Positions 27,895 to 36,053 of a stretch of 64,000 nucleotides of DNA are shown here, piece by piece (position 1 is the stretch's first letter; each line of letters starts with the position of its first letter). The stretch is taken from NCBI RefSeq assembly GCF_000482505.1, contig NZ_AXVL01000006.1, positions 30,641 through 94,640 on the forward strand, read 5' to 3'. The notes beneath the pieces were generated by a model. That model did not search any database and was not told the DNA's origin. It worked only from the letters and a program-made list of their open reading frames with translations. The DNA comes from Leptotrichia trevisanii DSM 22070. Its GTDB lineage: Bacteria > Fusobacteriota > Fusobacteriia > Fusobacteriales > Leptotrichiaceae. A program made the position numbers and the translations under genes.

Positions 27895-29610
27895 ATGAAA
27901 AGGAGTTTGCCTATTGGCATAAGTGATTTTAAAAGAATAATAGAAGATAACTATTATTACGTGGATAAAACAAGTTTAATTAGTAGCATTTTAAAAGATG
28001 GGGCAGGTGTAAAATTATTTACTAGGCCGAGAAGATTTGGGAAAACATTAAATGTGTCCATGATTAAATATTTTTTTGATATAGAAAAAAGAGAGGAAAA
28101 TCGAAAATTATTTGAAGGACTGGACATTTCAAAGAGCAAATATTTTGAAAAACAGGGAACGGCTCCAGTAATCTCAATTTCCTTTAGAAACTATGATGAA
28201 AAGAACTGGAAAGAAGGATTTAGAAGAATAAAGACTGAAATTGGAAATGTGTATTCAGAATTCAAATTTCTGATGGATGTTCTGGATAAAAAGGAATCAA
28301 AAAAATTTGAGGACATTTGGCTTGAAAAAGATGAGGCAGACTGGAAAAATTCCTTATTAAACTTATCAAAATATCTGTATAGCTATTATGGAAAAAAAGT
28401 AATAATCTTAATTGACGAATATGATCAGCCGATAATAGACTCTTATGTAAAGGGCTATTATGGCGATGCAATTAATTTTTTTAAATCGTTTTACGGTTGT
28501 GTCTTAAAAGATAACAGCAGACTAAAAATAGGAATTCTTAAAGGAATATTAAGAGTTGCAAAAGAAAATATCTTTTCAGGATTAAATAATCTGGAAGTAC
28601 ATACGATACTGGATGATAGATTTACAGGATATTTTGGACTTTTAGAAGAGGAAGTTGAACAGGCTTTAAAAGACTTTGGCTTGGAAAGCGAACTGAGCAA
28701 TGTCCAAAAATGGTACAATGGATATTTATTCGGCAATACAAAAGTCTACAATCCATGGTCAATAATAAGTTTCTTAAACCGTGATGTCCTAAAACCTTAC
28801 TGGGTAAACACAAGTAAAAACGAATTAATTAAAGTATGTCTTAAAAAATGCAAAAATGAAATGTTTCCAGACTTTTCAAAACTTTTAAATAAAAAAACTA
28901 TTTTAAAGAGAATAAATGACAATATAACTTTCTGCCATCTAGAATTTAACTATCCAAAAAATATATGGAACCTGTTCTTTCACAGCGGATATTTAACCTT
29001 ATCAGATAAAATAACAGATGATGGCAGATGTAATTTAAAAATTCCAAACGAGGAAATTTTAAAAATGTTTTCTGAAACTTTTATAGAAATATATTTTGAT
29101 GACTATGATATGTTTTTGGATATGACAGATGCCTTAAAAGACGGTAATATTGAGCTTTTTCAAAAAAATTTGAAAGAAGTGCTGCTAGAAAATACAGGAA
29201 TTTTTGATTTAAGTGGAAAATACAAGGAGCAGTTTTACCATGGACTTTTATTGGGAATAATGCTCGTTCTGAAAAATGAGTATGAAATCACATCAAATAA
29301 TTTTTCAGGAAAAGGAAGATATGATTTGTTATTGAAACCTAAAGATCTGAAAAAACAAAAAGAAGGCATAGTAATAGAAGTTAAAATTGTTAATTTGGAA
29401 AATGAAAAAAATGTGCCAGAAAACAAAGTTCAGGAAATATTGAAAAAGGAATGTGAATTGGCATTAAGACAAATTGAAGAAATGGAATACTGTGCGGCAC
29501 TAAAAAATGCCGGAATTGATAATTTCCTAAAAATTGGTATTGCTTTTTACGGAAAAGAAGTTGAAGTTGCTTTTAAAAATGAAGAATATACAGATTTTTA
29601 TAAAATATAA
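27895..29610 (+). CDS. AAA-ATPase-like / PD-(D/E)XK nuclease-fold protein
   Basis: The N-terminal domain (about 1-230) is the AAA-ATPase-like family (PF09820 type): it starts LPIGISDFKRIIEDNYYYVDKT, has the P-loop-like TRPRRFGKTLNVSM and a Walker B IILIDEYDQPI. The C-terminal part (about 440-560) matches the PD-(D/E)XK-fold partner domain: GRYDLLLKPKD then GIVIEVKIVN gives the D...ExK triad. The length of 571 aa is typical. These proteins occur in many copies in gut and oral anaerobes, and their function is not established. A GGAGGA ribosome site precedes the ATG by about 12 nt. A remnant of a second copy follows 26 nt downstream. Confidence 0.9.
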   Translation: MKRSLPIGISDFKRIIEDNYYYVDKTSLISSILKDGAGVKLFTRPRRFGKTLNVSMIKYFFDIEKREENRKLFEGLDISKSKYFEKQGTAPVISISFRNYDEKNWKEGFRRIKTEIGNVYSEFKFLMDVLDKKESKKFEDIWLEKDEADWKNSLLNLSKYLYSYYGKKVIILIDEYDQPIIDSYVKGYYGDAINFFKSFYGCVLKDNSRLKIGILKGILRVAKENIFSGLNNLEVHTILDDRFTGYFGLLEEEVEQALKDFGLESELSNVQKWYNGYLFGNTKVYNPWSIISFLNRDVLKPYWVNTSKNELIKVCLKKCKNEMFPDFSKLLNKKTILKRINDNITFCHLEFNYPKNIWNLFFHSGYLTLSDKITDDGRCNLKIPNEEILKMFSETFIEIYFDDYDMFLDMTDALKDGNIELFQKNLKEVLLENTGIFDLSGKYKEQFYHGLLLGIMLVLKNEYEITSNNFSGKGRYDLLLKPKDLKKQKEGIVIEVKIVNLENEKNVPENKVQEILKKECELALRQIEEMEYCAALKNAGIDNFLKIGIAFYGKEVEVAFKNEEYTDFYKI

Positions 29611-29636
29611 AGCAAAAACAGGAGGAAGTGATTTTT

Positions 29637-29759
29637 ATGAAAAAAAGTCTACCAATAGGAATAAATGATTTTAAAACAATAATAGAAGAAGATTTCTACT
29701 ATTTTGATAAAACAAATTTTATTAGCAATATTTTGGAAGAAAGAATAAAGGGAAGATGA
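29637..29759 (+). pseudogene. 40-codon remnant of a second AAA-ATPase-like gene
   Basis: An intact AGGAGG ribosome site and ATG lead into LPIGINDFKTIIEEDFYYFD, clearly parallel to the first 34 residues of the preceding gene, and then end at EERIKGR-stop. Nothing of the ATPase core remains. It looks like a tandem duplicate cut down by deletion, with the join near residue 34. Its TGA is immediately followed by the pheA ATG, so translation of the remnant may now help initiate pheA. Confidence 0.8.
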
Positions 29760-30935
29760 ATGAATATAAATAAAAATTTGGATTTAGGAAAAATTCGGGA
29801 AAAAATTGATAAATTGGATAGTCAGCTTGTGGAACTGTTGGAGGAAAGGTTGCATATTGTGCAGGAAGTGGCACAGTTTAAGAAGTTGACTGGAAAGAAG
29901 ATTTTTGATGAAGAACGGGAAAAGGAAGTTATTCGGAAAAATTTGGAAAGAGTGAAAAATAAGGAGCTGGATCATTATATTGAATTGATTTTAAAGGATA
30001 TTATGGATTCCAGCAAGGAATATCAGAAATTTAAGATAGGGATTTCGACTAGATATGTGAATGATTTGGAATTGGAAAATAAAAGGCTGGGCTACACTGG
30101 GGTGCCAGGTTCTTATGCTTATGAAGTGCTTATGAACCTGCTTAAAAATAATAAAAATTCAAATGTTTATAATATTGAAGAGAATAAAAATATTTTTCAT
30201 TTTAATTCGCATAGGGACTTGGTGGAGGCTGTGCATACTGATCAAATTGATATTGCGATATTGCCGATAGAAAATTCTATTGTGGGGGAAGTGCGGGATA
30301 GCATTGATTTGATTAATACAAAAAATATTCATATAATTGGGGAAGTTAGACATAAGATTTCACATAATTTGCTTGGTGTAAAAGGGAGTAAAGTTGAGGA
30401 TATAAAAAATATTTATTCTCACGAGCAGGCTTTTATGCAGTGTTCGGAATTTCTATCAAAGCACGAATGGCATCTTAACCGGATGACAAATACTGCAATT
30501 AGCGGAAAATATATTGCGTCAAAAAATAAAAAGGAAAATGCCTGTATTGCGAATATGAAAACAAAAGAAGTATACGGCTTGGAATTACTGAAAGAAAATA
30601 TTAATAATGAAGAGGAAAATTATACGAGATTTTTTGTTATTTCAAATGAAGATGTTGTAATTGACGGAAGCGATAAAATAAGCATTGTAACAAGTGCGAA
30701 TAATGAGTCAGGAGCATTAATCGAATTATTGCAGATTTTTTATAAATATGGGCTGAATATGGTAAATCTGAAATCACGTCCGAGAGTAAATAAACCTTGG
30801 GAATATTATTTTTACATTGACTTCGAGGGGAATATGTCTAGTGAGAAAGTAAAAATGGCACTTGAAGAAATGAGGGAAAAATCAAATTATTTACAAATTC
30901 TTGGAAATTATAAACTATATAATTTGGAAATATAA
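29760..30935 (+). CDS. pheA: Bifunctional chorismate mutase / prephenate dehydratase
   Basis: PheA converts chorismate to prephenate and on to phenylpyruvate for phenylalanine. Residues about 8-90 are an AroQ-type mutase (IREKIDKLDSQLVELLEERLHIVQEVAQFK). Residues about 108-290 are the dehydratase (YTGVPGSYAYEVL, AILPIENSIVGEV, NYTRFFVIS with the TRF motif). The C-terminal ACT domain (KISIVTSANNESGALIELLQIFYKYGLNMVNLKSRP) should bind phenylalanine for feedback inhibition. The start ATG abuts the remnant ORF stop; GGGAAG lies 4 nt upstream. It is the first gene of a long aromatic operon. Confidence 0.95.
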   Translation: MNINKNLDLGKIREKIDKLDSQLVELLEERLHIVQEVAQFKKLTGKKIFDEEREKEVIRKNLERVKNKELDHYIELILKDIMDSSKEYQKFKIGISTRYVNDLELENKRLGYTGVPGSYAYEVLMNLLKNNKNSNVYNIEENKNIFHFNSHRDLVEAVHTDQIDIAILPIENSIVGEVRDSIDLINTKNIHIIGEVRHKISHNLLGVKGSKVEDIKNIYSHEQAFMQCSEFLSKHEWHLNRMTNTAISGKYIASKNKKENACIANMKTKEVYGLELLKENINNEEENYTRFFVISNEDVVIDGSDKISIVTSANNESGALIELLQIFYKYGLNMVNLKSRPRVNKPWEYYFYIDFEGNMSSEKVKMALEEMREKSNYLQILGNYKLYNLEI

Positions 30936-30992
30936 AAAACTGTATGATTTGAAATTTTGATTTTAGCCTAATTTTGAAGGAGTTTAAGAGCA

Positions 30993-31751
30993 ATGAGATT
31001 GGATAAATTTTTGGCAAATTCGGGCATTGGAACGAGAAAAGAAGTCAAGGATATTTTAAAAAACAGGAAAATTAGTGTTAATGATGTTTTTGTGAAAGAT
31101 GGAAAAATTCAGATTGATGAAAAAAAAGATATTGTAAAATATGAAAATAAAATTGTGAATTATAAGCCATTTGTCTATATTATGATGAATAAACCCGCTG
31201 GAGTAATTTCTGCAACGGAAGACAATCATCACAAAACTGTCATTGACTTGCTAAATGATGAATACAGAACTTACGATATTTTTCCAGTCGGACGGCTGGA
31301 TATTGATACGGAAGGCTTGCTTTTGCTTACAAATGATGGAGTTTTGTCACATAATTTGCTTTCTCCCAAAAAACACGTGGATAAGAAATATTATGTAAAA
31401 ATAGCAAATCCTCTTAGTGAAGATGATATAAAAATGTTGGAAAATGGAATAAAACTGGAAGAAAACTTTGTAACAAAAAAGGCAAAAGTTGAAATAATTT
31501 GTAATGGTTCTGAAAAGGAAAGTAAAAATTCTGATTTTGATGAAAATAAAAATAATAAAAATGAAAATTTGGTATATATAACAATTTCTGAAGGAAAGTT
31601 TCATCAAGTGAAGAGAATGTTTAAAGCTGTCAATAATGAGGTGCTTTATTTGAAGAGGGTAAAAATGGGAAATCTTTTACTGGATGAAAAGCTGGAACTT
31701 GGGGAATATCGGGAATTGACAGAGGAAGAACTGAATAATTTGAAAGTTTAA
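30993..31751 (+). CDS. rsuA: 16S rRNA pseudouridine synthase (RsuA/RluB family)
   Basis: It isomerises a uridine in rRNA. The N-terminal S4 domain (MRLDKFLANSGIGTRKEVKDILKNRKISVND) precedes the catalytic domain with MNKPAGVISAT and the catalytic Asp in VGRLDIDTEGLLLLTNDG; the C-terminal EGKFHQVKRMFKAV is conserved. The S4 and fold type fit RsuA/RluB/RluE; RsuA (16S position 516) is preferred by length and the single S4 domain, but RluB is possible. A Lys/Asn-rich insertion (about 172-190) is likely lineage-specific. It is 57 nt after pheA on the same transcript. Confidence 0.85.
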   Translation: MRLDKFLANSGIGTRKEVKDILKNRKISVNDVFVKDGKIQIDEKKDIVKYENKIVNYKPFVYIMMNKPAGVISATEDNHHKTVIDLLNDEYRTYDIFPVGRLDIDTEGLLLLTNDGVLSHNLLSPKKHVDKKYYVKIANPLSEDDIKMLENGIKLEENFVTKKAKVEIICNGSEKESKNSDFDENKNNKNENLVYITISEGKFHQVKRMFKAVNNEVLYLKRVKMGNLLLDEKLELGEYRELTEEELNNLKV

Positions 31752-31777
31752 TTTTACAGAAAGAAGGAAACAGTAAA

Positions 31778-32593
31778 ATGGAAAGATATGGATTATTGGG
31801 GGAAAAGTTGGGACATAGCTATTCAAAGGAAATTCATGAGATTTTTTTTGAACTGACTGGAAAAAAGGCGAGCTATGAAATGATTGAAAGGGAGACTGAC
31901 GAGATTGGGGAATTGCTGGAAAGTATAAGAAATGGAAAGTTTAATGGGATTAATGTTACAATTCCGTATAAGCTGGAAGTTATTAAATATCTTGATGAGG
32001 TGTCGGAAACTGCTAAGAAGATTGGGGCGGTGAATACGATAACGTTACGAGATGGCAAGTTGATTGGGGATAATTCTGATTACTTTGGATTTTTGAAAAC
32101 TTTGGAATTAAATAATATTGATGTGAATGGGAAAAAAGTGCTTGTACTAGGAACTGGAGGGGCTTCAAAGGCTATTTACAATGCACTGGTTGATAATGGG
32201 GCAAAAAATATTTATCTTGCTACAATTATTGAAAATGATCCATTTAAGGTGAGAACGCAGGATAGGTTGCTTCATTATTCGGCGATTTCGTCATTACGGG
32301 ACATTGAATTAATTGTAAACTGTACACCGGTTGGGATGTATCCTGCCATTGATAACTGCCCACTTGAGAAGAAAAATCTAATTAACACAAATGCAGTGGT
32401 TGACATCGTATACAATCCCGAAGAAACGGTTCTTATGACAAAATATAAATTAAAGGGCGTAAAAGTGGCAAACGGACTTATAATGCTCATTTCACAAGCT
32501 ATAAAATCAGAAGAGATTTGGCACAATGAAAAATATGACACAGAAATTCTGAAAGAAATACACAAAAGATTAGCAAAAAAATTATATAAATAA
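31778..32593 (+). CDS. aroE: Shikimate dehydrogenase
   Basis: AroE reduces 3-dehydroshikimate to shikimate with NADPH. The shikimate-binding GEKLGHSYSKEIHE (Ser pair), catalytic Lys in NVTIPYKLEVIKYLD, Asp in LIGDNSDYFGFL, nucleotide loop VLGTGGASKAIYNAL, and VVDIVYNPEETVLM are present in order. The length of 271 aa is normal. There is no NRT-type basic motif after the glycine loop; ATIIENDPFK occupies that place, so cofactor choice may deviate. It is 26 nt after rsuA. Confidence 0.95.
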   Translation: MERYGLLGEKLGHSYSKEIHEIFFELTGKKASYEMIERETDEIGELLESIRNGKFNGINVTIPYKLEVIKYLDEVSETAKKIGAVNTITLRDGKLIGDNSDYFGFLKTLELNNIDVNGKKVLVLGTGGASKAIYNALVDNGAKNIYLATIIENDPFKVRTQDRLLHYSAISSLRDIELIVNCTPVGMYPAIDNCPLEKKNLINTNAVVDIVYNPEETVLMTKYKLKGVKVANGLIMLISQAIKSEEIWHNEKYDTEILKEIHKRLAKKLYK

Positions 32594-32621
32594 AAAAGAG
32601 TTGAGAAGAAAGGAAAGTTTA

Positions 32622-33437
32622 ATGTTAAAAAAAATAATATTGGGAATACTTATTTTTTCAAGTATTGGCGTTGCACAGACAAATAAGGAAATTATTGATG
32701 CAGGAAATGAAAGACAGAAGATGGTTTTTGACAAAAATTTTAATTCCACTAAAGATAGGACGGCTGTTGCAAATTCAAATTACACGGAAGTAATGACAAC
32801 TTTGTATAATGAAAATCGTGCATATTTTGATAAGGAATTCGCAAGACTTTCGGGAAATCGGCGTTCCAACTTTAGGACAATGTATGCATATTATAGTGAT
32901 TATGTCGTGGAATACCGTAAATTTTTACAAAATGCGTTTGGAGCATTTTTGGCTGATGTAGGGGATTTTCAATCGTATGCCTATACTAATAACTATTTAT
33001 TGCTGGAAACATTTAACTTAAATATGAATACTTATCTTGAAGCTAAAAAAGATGGAAAAACTGTGGATGAAAATATAAATGCAATTTATGATTATTTATA
33101 CAGTGCAGGGGATAAAATTGATAAAGAGGAATATAAAAAAATGCCAGTCAGCAGAATGCAGGCAATTGTAAATGAAGAATATGACAAACTGGAAAAATTG
33201 CTGGATGTAAGAGGAAATGAAGGAAAAGGGATGAAAAAAGCTGCGACTACCTCAAAATCAAGCCTAAAAAAAATTAGAAAATCATATAATAATTATGATA
33301 AATGGTTTGACGACTATGTGAATACATCTTCATTGTCGTATGAAAATAAGGAAAAATTGAAAAAAATAGTAAAATTTGAAACTATTTCCAATATTAAATT
33401 TGTAATTCAGGCAATTGAGAAAGAAACGGATAAATAA
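32622..33437 (+). CDS. Secreted protein of unknown function, 271 aa
   Basis: The family is not recognised. A signal peptide (MLKKIILGILIFSSIGVAQ) precedes a helical, tyrosine- and lysine-rich body (YTEVMTTLYNENRAYFDKEFARLSGNRRSNF; FNLNMNTYLEAKKDGKTVDENINAIYDYL; SLSYENKEKLKKIVKFET). No cysteines are seen. The start ATG at 32622 has AAAGGAAA 5 nt upstream, and this choice exposes a clean signal peptide. It lies 28 nt after aroE and is an odd envelope protein inside a cytoplasmic biosynthetic operon. Confidence 0.75.
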   Translation: MLKKIILGILIFSSIGVAQTNKEIIDAGNERQKMVFDKNFNSTKDRTAVANSNYTEVMTTLYNENRAYFDKEFARLSGNRRSNFRTMYAYYSDYVVEYRKFLQNAFGAFLADVGDFQSYAYTNNYLLLETFNLNMNTYLEAKKDGKTVDENINAIYDYLYSAGDKIDKEEYKKMPVSRMQAIVNEEYDKLEKLLDVRGNEGKGMKKAATTSKSSLKKIRKSYNNYDKWFDDYVNTSSLSYENKEKLKKIVKFETISNIKFVIQAIEKETDK

Positions 33438-33475
33438 AATAACAAAATAAAAGTTAGAAAACGAAAGGAGCTAAA

Positions 33476-34345
33476 ATGAGTGAAAAAAATTTTAACAACA
33501 ACGAGGATTTCAAAAATGCAACTGAGGAAAAAGACGGGAAGGTTTATACTCTGGAAAGTCCAATAGAAGAGGATAAAGGGATTTCAAGGGATAGAAAATA
33601 TATAAATTTAACTGATAAAACTAAACATCTTGATTTGTCTGTTTACAATGAACTTGATGATTTTGCTGCAGAAGTGCTGGACACAGATACCCTTTTAAAA
33701 TATGTGGAAGCTAGAAGGGAATATTTATTTGAGCCTGAAGAAACTGTAAAAAAATATTTTGGTGAAGAATTTCTGAGTGATGAAAACAGTGAAAATAAAA
33801 TTGCGACTTTTTCAGATTTTTATTACCAGTATTTAATAAAATATTCAGACAGCTATCTTTACGACTTTATGGCAAAAGGCTATACCGACGGATTTAGAGC
33901 CTTGCTTACAGGAAAAGGGATAGATCCTGATGAACTGAATGTAGACTGGGAAAGCATCCGTTCAAAAGAACTGGAATATGATGAATCACTTGTGGATATT
34001 TTGTATTCAATTGTAAATTATGAGCTGGAGCACCGTGGATATGCTATTTTTGGAATAAATATGGGCTATGAGTCAACATTATACTTCATTCTTCCTGAAA
34101 AAGCATTTCTTAGAATAGACAATGAACCTCAATTATTCACGATTTTTGATATTGGCTTTTTGGAAACAATTTATAATGAAATTTATGAAGTTGTTGGAAA
34201 TATTGGCACAGAAAATGTCAGAATTGGAGATTTTTTGGAAAAACGTGGAAATGAATATTATACTTTATTTGCAGATGCAAGTAAAAATGTTGTAATTGAA
34301 AACATTGATGAAAATGATGAATCAAAAGTGAAAATAATTTTGTAA
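33476..34345 (+). CDS. Acidic cytoplasmic protein of unknown function, 289 aa
   Basis: The family is not recognised. There is no signal peptide or membrane segment. The N-terminal 50 residues are polar and probably disordered, and the rest alternates helix and sheet with many Asp/Glu/Tyr (FSDFYYQYLIKYSDSYLYDFMAKGYTDGFRALLTGKGIDPDELN; YELEHRGYAIFGINMGYESTLYFILPEKAFLRID). It has a good ribosome site (AAAGGAG, 6 nt). It is 38 nt after the secreted protein and 15 nt before the DUF4250 gene, so it is clearly operonic. Confidence 0.75.
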   Translation: MSEKNFNNNEDFKNATEEKDGKVYTLESPIEEDKGISRDRKYINLTDKTKHLDLSVYNELDDFAAEVLDTDTLLKYVEARREYLFEPEETVKKYFGEEFLSDENSENKIATFSDFYYQYLIKYSDSYLYDFMAKGYTDGFRALLTGKGIDPDELNVDWESIRSKELEYDESLVDILYSIVNYELEHRGYAIFGINMGYESTLYFILPEKAFLRIDNEPQLFTIFDIGFLETIYNEIYEVVGNIGTENVRIGDFLEKRGNEYYTLFADASKNVVIENIDENDESKVKIIL

Positions 34346-34360
34346 AAAAGGGAGCAAAAA

Positions 34361-34549
34361 ATGATAAATTTTGAAACAAAAGATATAATGCTGCTTTATA
34401 GCCTTGTAAACATGAAATTGCGGGATGAATTTCTGGATTTGAACGATTTGGTAAATTACTATGGTGTTGATAAAAATGAGCTTTTGAATAGATTTAATAA
34501 AGCAGGATATAAGTATATGGAAAGTGAAAATCAGTTTAAAAAAATGTAA
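34361..34549 (+). CDS. DUF4250 small protein, 62 aa
   Basis: It matches my recollection of the DUF4250 family: about 55-65 aa, with the motif LYSLVNMKLRDEFLDLNDLVNYYGVDKNELLNRFNKAGYKYMESENQF. The core resembles a small winged-helix-like or helix-turn-helix arrangement (three short helices then YxYxxxxNQF), suggesting nucleic-acid binding, but the family has no known role. Ribosome site AGGGAG is 6 nt before ATG. It lies 15 nt after the preceding unknown gene and 40 nt before aroK. Confidence 0.8.
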   Translation: MINFETKDIMLLYSLVNMKLRDEFLDLNDLVNYYGVDKNELLNRFNKAGYKYMESENQFKKM

Positions 34550-34589
34550 TTTTGAAAATAAAAAAACATAGAAAAAAGGTAAATGGTTT

Positions 34590-35084
34590 ATGAAAAATAT
34601 TGTATTAATTGGAATGCCTGCCTGCGGAAAAAGTACAGTTGGATATTGGCTCTCAAAGAAGACGGGGTATCCACTTTTAGATGTGGATAAATACTTGGAA
34701 GAAAAGGAAAATAGAGTTATTTCAGATATTTTTTCAAACGAAGGTGAAGAATATTTTAGGGAACTTGAAACAAAGTATTTGAAGGAATTGTCGGAAAAGG
34801 AAGGAATTATTATTTCGACGGGCGGTGGAGCCGTTAAAAAGAAAGAAAATATTGATATTTTGAAACAAAATGGAATTGTAATATTCTTAAACAGGGGAAT
34901 TGCCGATATTTCCAAGGAAAATCACGAAAATCGCCCTCTTTTGCAGGATATTGACAATATTCAGAAATTGTATGATGAAAGAATAGATTTGTATAGGAAA
35001 TACGCAGATATTATTATAAAAAATAATGATGATATGGATGTAATTGTGAATAGAATAATTACATCTTTAAAAGGAAAGCTTTAG
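34590..35084 (+). CDS. aroK: Shikimate kinase
   Basis: AroK phosphorylates shikimate at the 3-hydroxyl with ATP. Walker A is GMPACGKST (residues 8-16). LLDVDKYLEE contains the shikimate/Mg-binding Asp pair, IFSNEGEEYFRELE the conserved Arg, IISTGGGAV the second shikimate contact, and NRPLLQD the lid. The length of 164 aa is normal. It follows DUF4250 by 40 nt and precedes aroQ by 29 nt. Confidence 0.95.
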   Translation: MKNIVLIGMPACGKSTVGYWLSKKTGYPLLDVDKYLEEKENRVISDIFSNEGEEYFRELETKYLKELSEKEGIIISTGGGAVKKKENIDILKQNGIVIFLNRGIADISKENHENRPLLQDIDNIQKLYDERIDLYRKYADIIIKNNDDMDVIVNRIITSLKGKL

Positions 35085-35113
35085 GCTAAAAAAATGAGGA
35101 TGGTAAAATAGAA

Positions 35114-35551
35114 ATGAAAAAAATAATGATTATAAATGGCCCTAATCTGAATTTTTTAGGAATCAGGGAAAAAGATGTTTATGGAAATGATGATTATGAA
35201 AGTATTTGTAGCTATATAAAAGAAAAGTTTTCAGATAAAAAGGTGAGAATAGATATTTTACAATCAAATTCGGAGGGAAAACTTATTGATTTTTTACAGT
35301 CAGCATATTTTAGGAACTTTGATGGAATTGTAATAAATCCGGGAGCCTATACTCATTACAGTTATGCAATTCTTGACGCAATAAAGTCAATATCAATTCC
35401 AACAGTGGAAGTACATTTGAGCAATATTCACGAAAGGGAAGATTTTAGAAAAATTTCAGTTACGGCATCTGCCTGCATTGCCCAAATTTACGGGAAAGGC
35501 AAGGATGGATATGTAGAAGCTGTGGAACTGCTGATAAAGGATGAAAATTAA
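35114..35551 (+). CDS. aroQ: 3-dehydroquinate dehydratase, type II
   Basis: It catalyses the third shikimate-pathway step by the type II trans mechanism. IINGPNLNFLGIREKDVYG carries the Asn and catalytic Tyr near residue 23; the dodecamer-family motifs QSNSEGKLIDFLQSA, INPGAYTHYSYAILDAI and VEVHLSNIHEREDFRKISV (catalytic His, substrate-binding SN) follow. The length of 145 aa is normal. With aroE and aroK it gives three consecutive shikimate steps; aroB, aroA, aroC and the first enzyme are not in the window. Confidence 0.95.
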   Translation: MKKIMIINGPNLNFLGIREKDVYGNDDYESICSYIKEKFSDKKVRIDILQSNSEGKLIDFLQSAYFRNFDGIVINPGAYTHYSYAILDAIKSISIPTVEVHLSNIHEREDFRKISVTASACIAQIYGKGKDGYVEAVELLIKDEN

Positions 35552-35596
35552 ATGAGTCAATGTAAACAAAAAATTATTCTTTAAGGAGATTCCAAA

Positions 35597-36031
35597 ATGG
35601 AAGAAAATAATAAAAGTGTAGAAATATGCAGAACAGCACTAAAAATGGCTATTTCTTCACGAGATGAAGAAAAAAAATTGATGCAGGACTACCGAAAAAT
35701 AGGGATAAAAACTGCTGCTGTAAATGTTGGTGGTGCAATGCCCCAGTCCCGTTTTAAATTTATCGAAAGTGCATTAATGGCGGCAAAACGCAATAATCTG
35801 ATTCAGGACGTGCATGCTCATGATGGTGCAGTTATCGGTGCAATGAGGGAAGCAATGAGCCAGATTGAAGCGATTATAAACGGGCTTAGCGTTGGTGGAA
35901 AAATTGGGCTGGCACGAGAAGGGGAACATCTGGCTGTGGCGATATTTTTAAGTGTGGGAATATTACAGTTTAATGAAGTGATAACTTCTGTTGCTCATCG
36001 TTCTGTTTCAATACTTGATAATGAGAAATAA
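35597..36031 (+). CDS. HutP-family protein (putative RNA-binding antiterminator)
   Basis: HutP in Bacillus is a histidine- and Mg-dependent RNA-binding antiterminator of the hut operon. This 144-aa protein has the anaerobe-type HutP layout: helical N-terminus SVEICRTALKMAISS, then GIKTAAVNVGGAMPQSRFKFIESALMAAKRNNLIQDVHAHDGAVIGAMREAMSQIEAIINGLSVGGKIGLAREGEHLAVAIFLSVGI and a final SVAHRSVSI. Histidines in VHAHDG and GEHLAV may bind metal or ligand. No histidine-degradation genes are present; it lies 45 nt after aroQ with AAGGAG. An RNA target is inferred, not shown. Confidence 0.75.
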   Translation: MEENNKSVEICRTALKMAISSRDEEKKLMQDYRKIGIKTAAVNVGGAMPQSRFKFIESALMAAKRNNLIQDVHAHDGAVIGAMREAMSQIEAIINGLSVGGKIGLAREGEHLAVAIFLSVGILQFNEVITSVAHRSVSILDNEK

Positions 36032-36053
36032 AATTTTAATAAGGAAATAAAAA

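Noticed and set aside
27895-29610. Calling the AAA-ATPase/PD-(D/E)XK gene a defence system
   Set aside because: No partner genes of known defence systems are adjacent and the family's function is unknown; context is housekeeping.
34322-34915. 197-codon open frame on the minus strand over DUF4250 and aroK
   Set aside because: Phe/Ile/Ser-rich antisense shadow of real genes with no ribosome site.
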